From positions 1,798,163-1,862,162 of the forward strand of contig OZ023210.1 of assembly GCA_963995525.1 (NCBI GenBank): a stretch of DNA of 64,000 bases, given 5' to 3'. The notes under the pieces are model-generated. The model did not search any database, was not told where the DNA came from, and saw nothing but the letters and a program-made list of their open reading frames with translations. Positions within the stretch are counted from its first letter, which is position 1; every line of letters starts with the position of its first letter. The stretch comes from Escarpia spicata. Taxonomy: Eukaryota > Annelida > Polychaeta > Sabellida > Siboglinidae. The translations under genes and the position numbers were made by a program. Below, one piece after another: positions 56,558-64,000 of this stretch.

Positions 56558-58840
56558 CCGCTGGGCGACATCGGCGGCGCCGCCATCTTGTATCATGTGA
56601 TGCCATCTTGCTATGGCTCTGCCATCTCGTCGCTCCTAGCTGTCCGCCATGTTGCCAAGCTGAGACGCAAAACATCGCTGGTTTTTCTAATGCAACTTTT
56701 TGGGTGATGTAAATATTGACACTGACCCGCTGGCGTCGTGTGCGTTGTACGCGCAGCGATGGAACACTCTGACTCGTTACCAGATGCTGATGGTTCTAGC
56801 TTCCCGTGTGTTGAGAGTTACTCAATTTCATAGCGAGTGGCATAAACTACATCCGTTCCAGAATCTGAACAGCAGCCACATTGTAGCTCTATTTCAGAGA
56901 ATATTTGCTGCCCCACTGGAACAAATACATAACAATTGCATAGGTTGTGTCATCACAGAATATGATAATCTGGCATGACACCAGACCGTCTTTAGCGAGT
57001 CATTACATCACATGAAGCGTGTTCCCTAACATTGTCAACTTCATATATAGCTTAATACTTCCCGGTGGGTCATACCATTTGCATGTAATATAACTAATCC
57101 CCACTGAGGAAGGATTGCAACATTATTGGCATTATATAACGTCACGTACCGTACTTTTGCTATCTATTCCCCTCAGATATAAAATTGGTTTATTAAATCG
57201 GGAAAAACAGAATTATATTCTTCTCATTAATGGCTTAACGTATCTTGCCTCCTGCAAAGAAAACACAAATATGACACCTTTGAAATTCGTTCGATGTCGT
57301 GCGTAATCTTGTATAAAATTATCTAAATAAGCATGACGTCACATTTTTTCTTTTTCAATTTCAGTCAGCGCAATTTGTATCGTCTATTCTACTCACACGG
57401 ATAATGCCGGATATATATTTATTAAGGATATTTGAACTGTAATCACTGTTTTAAAAGAAACTATTGTTAACGACGTCACCTATGTTCTCCAGAATCACAA
57501 TGTAATGAAAACAGTTGTAAAGTGCAAATGTATAGTTATTACCTCGATTCACTGGACGTCACACGAGATGTGAAGGCCCCTACGTTAACACTGACGATGT
57601 AGTGAAGCTTTTAATTCAAACCTCATGTCAGCAAGAAAGACTGAGCACGCACCCTAGGTTGTGATAGAAGACCCGCCCATTGAGACGAGATCAGGCTGGG
57701 GTGAACCCTGTCGTGAACCCTGTTCGCCCTGTCGTCTTCACTGCCAGTGAAGGGGACACACTTCGGAAGACCATATCATCACGCGGGTTGTGAAACTAGG
57801 GGTCGCCACTGGGCACCCAGAGTCGGCAGACGTGTTACGTGTTTCAAACATTAAAGTGCATTGTAAATATACGGACAATCATGCGAAAGCAAATACTCCT
57901 GAGCGTCCGCATCGTTTGTACACGTAATTGGGTGCGCTGGTTGCCAGCCACAAAGACGACACGTACGTTTCCTCTTCGACAAGTGACATGACTGCCAAAT
58001 GAGTGCTTAGTATCGTGTGAGTGACAGTGAAAGTAGAACTATTTATCGGGTTCACTTTCCCTACAACGCTGCTGATTAGTGTCAAAAATGTCTACGTTCT
58101 TCAACAGTTGCCAGAACCTCATTTGACAATAACAAATATCTACGTTCTTCAATAGTTGCCAGAACCCCATTTAACCAAAACAAATGTCTACGTTCTTCAA
58201 CAGTTGCCAGAACCTCAATTTGGCCATAACAAATGTCTACGTTCTTCAACAGTTGCCAGAACCTCATTTGGCCATAACAAATCTGCTCACGTAAGAGTTT
58301 CAATATTTTGGGGCGGCTCAAGAAATATTACCAATATAAACACGCCAGTCTGACACACATGCGTTGCTATGAACTGGTGAACATAAAGGACTATTTGTTA
58401 TTTATCAAGCTATTTTGCAGCGGTTACACCCGGTAGCACTGTTTGCCGAGCAATTTGCTACAGACGAATTTATCGTCGCCAATTTAAACATGCTATTCCA
58501 TGCTAATGCCATATTTTCATTCACTCTTTCCATCTACACACACTTAAAAATACATCTTGTTGAACACCCACCGCAGAAGAAAAAGTACGTTGGTTAACGA
58601 CACACTTGACATTTAAGGAAATGTCCCACGAACTTAGTTAAGCAGTCATGCAACGTCGTTACCTTCTAAATAAACATTTGAATCGCAATCGTTTAATATG
58701 AGCACTATTTCATGTGTCGTATTAATAGACAAATATCGAAGCACTTTGTTACATACTACTCCGCGTTCTTGTCTGACAAGCATATGATGCTCAATTGTGA
58801 ATAGTATAAATAAAGCTGGTTAAACCATCGTCATCGTTGC
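56558..58840. other. Receptor 3' UTR and intergenic DNA; 48-bp repeat, 4 copies, at 58085-58285
   Basis: No start or exon 2 for the downstream receptor was found here. The 58085-58285 repeat carries TCTACGTTCTTCAACAGTTG and CCAGAACCTCATTTGGCC with a 48-49-bp period. Confidence 0.6.
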
Positions 58841-59407
58841 CTTTGTACTGATATCTTGTGTGGTGTGACGTGAAGTGCGTTCTCTCTGTATTGATATCTT
58901 GTGTGGTGTGACGTGAAGTGCGTTCTCTCTGTATTGATATCTTGTGTGGTGTGACGTGAAGTGCGTTCTCTCTGTATTGATATCTTGTGTGGTGTGACGT
59001 GAAGTGCGTTCTCTCTGTATTGATATCTTGTGTGGTGTGACGTGAAGTGCGTTCTCTCTGTATTGATATCTTGTGTGGTGTGACGTGAAGTGCGTTCTCT
59101 CTGTATTGATATCTTGTGTGGTGTGACGTGAAGTGCGTTCTCTCTGTATTGATATCTTGTGTGGTGTGACGTGAAGTGCGTTCTCTCTGTATTGATATCT
59201 AGTGTGGTGTGACGTGAAGTGCGTTCTCTTTGTACTGATATCTTGTGTGGTGTGACGTGAAGTGCGTTCTCTCTGTATTGATATCTTGTGTGGTGTGACG
59301 TGAAGTGCGTTCTCTCTGTATTGATATCTTGTGTGGTGTGACGTGAAGTGCGTTCTCTTTGTACTGATATCTTGTGTGGTGTGACGTGAAGTGCGTTCTC
59401 TTTGTAC
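58841..59407. repeat. 43-bp minisatellite, about 13 copies, between the two receptor genes
   Basis: The unit is TGATATCTTGTGTGGTGTGA, CGTGAAGTGCGTTCTCT and CTGTAT. Copies are nearly identical, with TTTGTACTG variants near both ends. Every unit contains TGACGTGA. Confidence 0.97.
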
Positions 59408-59646
59408 CGCCTATATAAATATAATTCTCTTTAAATGCGCTTGTCGGCCCATACGTGACGTGAATGAATGTGCAGTTGTCTTAAGTTGGTTGGTTCGCCC
59501 GTTGGCCACCAGATGGTGGGTCGGTCCACAGCTATATTTAAGTGTTCGTTGCGTTATTGACGTGTTTATAATGTTATTAACATGTTCGTTGCGATGTTGA
59601 CGTGCTCCTTGCGATGTTAACGTCTTCATTGCGTGGTTTCCTGTAG

Positions 59647-59756
59647 AAGTGGAACGACATGCTGCTGCAGTGGAACCCGGACGACTTCAGCGGTGTGACG
59701 GAGATTCGGGTCCCTACGAGATATATTTGGACACCGGACATAGTTCTTTATAACTA
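59647..59756 (+). CDS. Second nAChR, exon homologous to gene 1 exon 3
   Basis: The acceptor TTTCCTGTAG and donor TA|GTAAGT bound 110 bp, the same length and phase as 48986-49095. It encodes [14 protein letters not shown] and then [11 protein letters not shown]. Confidence 0.95.
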
Positions 59757-60330
59757 GTAAGTCTACCTCATATATGCTGGTTTGTGTATATTGGTGGGTG
59801 AGTATACACGCATACACACATGAACACGCACACGAACCCGCAACCGCACACGCATACACACACGCCCACTCACACGCAAATACATACGCATGCGCACGCA
59901 CCCACAATTGCACACAAACACACGCACGCATACACACACACAAACGCTCACACGTGCATACACACTCGCACGCACACGCACATGCACACGCACAAGCACC
60001 CGCACACATACAAACACACACACGTACGCATACACACGCACATATACGCGCGCACACGCACACACACTTGTCACCTGTCCGTCCTCTGCCGCCAGTGCCG
60101 ACATCCGCTTGAAGGAGCACCGAGACGCGCTGGCCGTCATCAACAACAACGGGGACGTTCTGTGGATCCCGATGGCGATCTTCAAAAGCACGTGTCACAT
60201 CGACATCCTCTACTTCCCCTACGACGAGCAGATTTGCTACATGAAGTTCGGTTCGTGGACCTACGACGGCTTCATGCTCGACGTCGATTTCTTCGACGGC
60301 CTCAAGGCAATCGATATCTCAGACTACACG
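59647..60330 (+). CDS. Second nAChR subunit, partial (two exons visible; 5' exons not found, 3' beyond window)
   Basis: Exons 59647-59756 (110 bp) and 60096-60330 (235 bp) join in phase through a split Tyr codon, giving 115 residues. They align without gaps to gene 1 residues 87-201, about 80 of 115 identical. Present are [20 protein letters not shown] (loop A), a cys-loop with 13 intervening residues, and GSWTYDG (loop B). Loop C and the membrane part lie beyond the window, so alpha status and ion selectivity cannot be judged. No signal-peptide or loop D exon was recognised between 56558 and 59646. It is either a broken 5'-truncated duplicate, a gene using distant exons, or an assembly gap. 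Its intact frame and splice sites argue against an old pseudogene. Confidence 0.85.
59800..60070. repeat. ACAC/ACGC microsatellite in the intron
   Basis: Degenerate CACACG/CGCACA simple sequence fills most of the intron 59757-60095. Confidence 0.9.
60096..60330 (+). CDS. Second nAChR, exon homologous to the first half of gene 1 exon 4
   Basis: The acceptor TGCCGCCAG and donor ACG|GTAGGC bound 235 bp. It ends at ISDYT, where gene 1 continues uninterrupted (DYVKSNEW), so an intron is present here but absent from the paralogue. The exon end and donor are the founding segment of the following minisatellite. Confidence 0.9.
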
Positions 60331-63300
60331 GTAGGCTCACCATACTCACTGACAACACAAAACACAACTTCGGCTACACGATAGGCTCACCATACTCACT
60401 GACAACACACAACACAACTCCGACTACACGGTAGGCTCACCATACTCACTGACAACACACAACACAACTTCGGCTACACGATAGGCTCACCATACTCACT
60501 GACAACACACAACACAACTTCGGCTACACGGTAGGCTGACCATACTCACTGACAACATACAACACAACTCAAACTACACGGTAGGCTCACCATACTCACT
60601 GACAACACACAACACAACTCAGACTACACGATAGGCTCACCATACTCACTGACAACACACAACACAACTCAGACTACACGGTAGGCTCACCATACTCACT
60701 GACAACACACAACACAACTCAGACTACACGATAGGCTCACCATACTCACTGACAACACACAACACAACTCAGACTACACGGTAGGCTCACCATACTCATT
60801 GACAACACACAACACAACTCAGACTACACGATAGGCTCACCATACTCACTGACAACACACAACACAACTCAGACTACACGGTAGGCTCACCATACTCACT
60901 GACAACACACAACACAACACAACTCAGACTACACGGTAGGCTCACCATACTCACTGACAACACACAACACAACTTCGGCTACACGATAGGCTCACCATAC
61001 TCACTGACAACACACAACACAACTCAGACTACACGATAGGCTCACCATACTCACTGACAACACACAACACAACTCCGACTACATGGTAGGCTCACCATAC
61101 TCACTGACAACACACAACACTCTTCTGACTACACGGTAGGCTAACCATACTCACTGACAACACACTTCCGACTACACGGTAGGCTCACCATACTCACTGA
61201 CAACACACAACACAACTCCGACTACACGGTAGGCACAGCACACTCACACTGACAACACGCAACACAACTCCGACTACACGGTAGGTACAACATACTCCAC
61301 TGACAACACGCAACACATCTCCGACTACACGGTAGGTACAACACACGCCACTGACAACACATAACGCATCTCCGACTACACAGTAGGCACAACACACTCA
61401 CTGACAACACACAACACACTTCCGACTACACGGTAGGCACAACACACTCACTGACAACACACAACGCATCTCTGACTACACAGTAGGCACAACACACTCA
61501 CTGACAACACACACCACATCTCCGCCTACACGGCAGGGAAAACACTCCACTGACAACACACAACACATTTCCGACTACACGGTAGGCACAACACAATCCA
61601 CTGACTACACACAACACAACATACTCCACTGACAACACACAGCGCATCTTCGACTACACGATAGGCAAAACACACTCACTGACAACACACAACACACTTC
61701 CGACTACACAGTAGGCACAACACACTCACTGACAACACGCAAAAACACAACACAATTCAGACTACACGGTAGGGACAACACAATCCACTGACAACACGCA
61801 ACACAACTCCGACTACACGGTAGGCACAACACACTCACTGACAACACGCAACACAACTCCGACTACACGGTAAGCACAAAACACTCACTGACAACACGCA
61901 ACACAACTCCGACTACACGGTAGGCACAACACACTCACTGACAACACGCAACACAATTCCGACTACACGGTAGGCACAAAACAATCCACTGACAACACGC
62001 AACACAACTCCGACTACACGGTAGGCACAACACAATCCACTGACAACACGCAACACAACTCCGACTACACGGTAGGCACAACACAATCCACTGACAACAC
62101 GCAACACAATTCCGACTACACGGTAGGCACAACACAATCCACTGACAACACGCAACATAACTCCCACTACACGGTAGGCACAACACTCTCACTGACAACA
62201 CACAACATTACTCCGACCACGTGGTAGGCACAACACTCTCACTGACAACACCCAACACAACTCCGACTACACGGTAGGCACAACACACTCACTGACAACA
62301 CGCAACACAACTCCGACTACACGGTAGGCACAACACACTCACTGACAACACGCAACACAACTCCGACTACACGGTAGGCACAACAAACTCACTGACAACA
62401 CGCAACACAATTCCGACTACACAGTAGGCACAACACAATCCACTGACAACACGCAACACAACTCCGACTACACGGTAGGCACAACACACTCACTGACAAC
62501 ACGCAACACAACTCCGACTACACGGTAGGCACAACACACTCACTGACAACACGCAACACAATTCCGACTACACGGTAGGCACAACACAATCCACTGACAA
62601 CACGTAACACACTTCCGACTACACGGTAGGCACAACACAATCCACTGACAACACGCAACATAACTCCCACTACACGGTAGGCACAACACTCTCACTGACA
62701 ACACACAACATAACTCCGACCACGTGGTAGGCACAACACTTTCACTGACAACACCCAACACAACTCCGTCTACACAGTAGGCACAACACACTCACTGACA
62801 ACATGCAACACAACTCCGACTACACGGTAGACACAACACACTCACTGACAACACACAACACAACTCCGACTACACGGTAGGCACAACATACTCACTGACA
62901 ACACACAACACACTTCTGACTACACGGTAGGCTAACCATACTCACTGACAACACACTTCCGACTACACGGTAGGCTCACCATACTCACTGACAACACACA
63001 ACACAACTCCGACTACACGGTAGGTACAACATACTCCACTGACAACACGCAACACATCTCCGACTACACGGTAGGTACAACACACGCCACTGACAACACA
63101 TAACGCATCACCTACTACACAGTAGGCACAACACACTCACTGACAACACACAACACACTTCCGACTACACGGTAGGCACAACACACTCACTGACAACACA
63201 CAACGCATCTCTGACTACACAGTAGGCACAACACACTCACTGAAAACACACACCACATCTCCGCCTACACGGCAGGGAAAACACTCCACTGACAACACAC

Positions 63301-64000
63301 AACACATTTCCGACTACAGGGTAGGAACAACACAATCCACTGAAAACACACAACACAACATACTCCACTGACAACACACAGCGCATCTTCGACTACACGG
63401 TAGGCACAACACACTCACTGACAACACGCAACACAACTCCGACTACACGGTAGGTACAACATACTCCACTGACAACACGCAACACATCTCCGACTACACG
63501 GTAGGTACAACACACGCCACTGACAACACACACCACATCTCCGCCTACACGGCAGGGAAAACACTCCACTGACAACACACAACACATTTCCGACTACAGG
63601 GTAGGCACAACACAATCCACTGACAACAGACAACACAACATACTCCACTGACAACACACAGCGCATCTTCGACTACACGATAGGCAAAACACACTCACTG
63701 ACAACACACAACACACTTCCGACTACACGGTAGGCACAACACACTCACTGACAACACGCAACACAACTCCGACTACAAGGTAGGTACAACATACTCCACT
63801 GACAACACACAACACATTTCCGACTACACGGTAGGCACAACACAATCCACTGACTACACACAACACAACATACTCCACTGACAACGCACAGCGCATCTTC
63901 GACTACACGATAGGCAAAACACATTTATTGACAACACACAACACACTTCCGACTACACGGTAGGCACAACACACTCACTGACAACACGCAACACAACTCC
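60318..64000. repeat. 50-bp minisatellite made of exon end plus splice donor, about 73 copies, continuing past the window
   Basis: The unit is ACTACACGGTAGGCTCACCA, TACTCACTGACAACACACAA and CACAACTCAG (50 bp). ACTACACG followed by GTAGGC is the terminal coding sequence and 5' splice site of the exon ending at 60330. In the left part, units alternate between GGTAGGC and GATAGGC, a dimeric pattern. To the right the unit becomes GTAGGCACAACACACTCACT with CGCAACACAACTCC. Irregular units and longer repeated blocks appear after about 61240. Confidence 0.97.

Noticed and set aside
56700..56978. 92-codon frame after the receptor stop, considered as the start of the second receptor
   Set aside because: It does not resemble a signal peptide or the loop D exon, and lies in the probable 3' UTR.

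Overview
The window is nuclear DNA from an animal, most likely a lophotrochozoan such as a mollusc. The evidence is spliced genes with GT-AG introns, cys-loop receptor exons whose pore-entry motif resembles the anion-selective nicotinic receptors described in molluscs, LINE and DNA-transposon remnants, and a very high load of minisatellites. No prokaryotic signals, rRNA, tRNA or CRISPR array were recognised.

Layout. 1-1026 is the 3' part of a CR1/Jockey-type LINE reverse transcriptase, followed directly by a 47-bp minisatellite. From 2.2 to 25 kb I find no gene, only a chain of arrays (76, 43, 67, 31 bp and 5-bp-based units, plus CT/GA microsatellites) separated by unrecognised DNA. At 25331-25759 lies a TA-flanked MITE-like element. 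At 25775-34068 is a tandem segmental duplication of about 4.0-4.3 kb. Each copy ends in a 17-bp minisatellite, and the second copy has since gained a LINE fragment and a hexanucleotide expansion.

37596-56557 (+) holds a complete nicotinic acetylcholine receptor subunit gene. I reconstructed it as seven coding exons of 64, 194, 110, 455, 87, 119 and 471 bp, giving 499 residues in continuous phase. It has a signal peptide, cys-loop, vicinal Cys pair (alpha type) and four membrane segments. Two features stand out. The pore entrance reads Pro-Ala-Lys, as in anion-selective channels. The M2 pore exon is present twice (51941-52027 and 52694-52780), with the same length and phase, nearly all synonymous sites changed, and only three amino acids different. 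This looks like a mutually exclusive pore cassette. Intron 1 carries a 750-bp hAT-like element nested in a 1962-bp Harbinger-like element, both with target-site duplications.

59647-60330 holds two exons of a second, about 70% identical receptor subunit in tandem. Its signal-peptide and first extracellular exons are not found. The splice donor of its last visible exon has been copied into a 50-bp minisatellite that runs about 3.7 kb to the window end, so the exon is followed by dozens of near-copies of its own 5' splice site.

The two receptor genes form a tandem paralogue pair separated by a 43-bp minisatellite carrying a TGACGTGA box in every unit. No expression or splicing evidence is available here. 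All exon structures are read from sequence, phase and family conservation.
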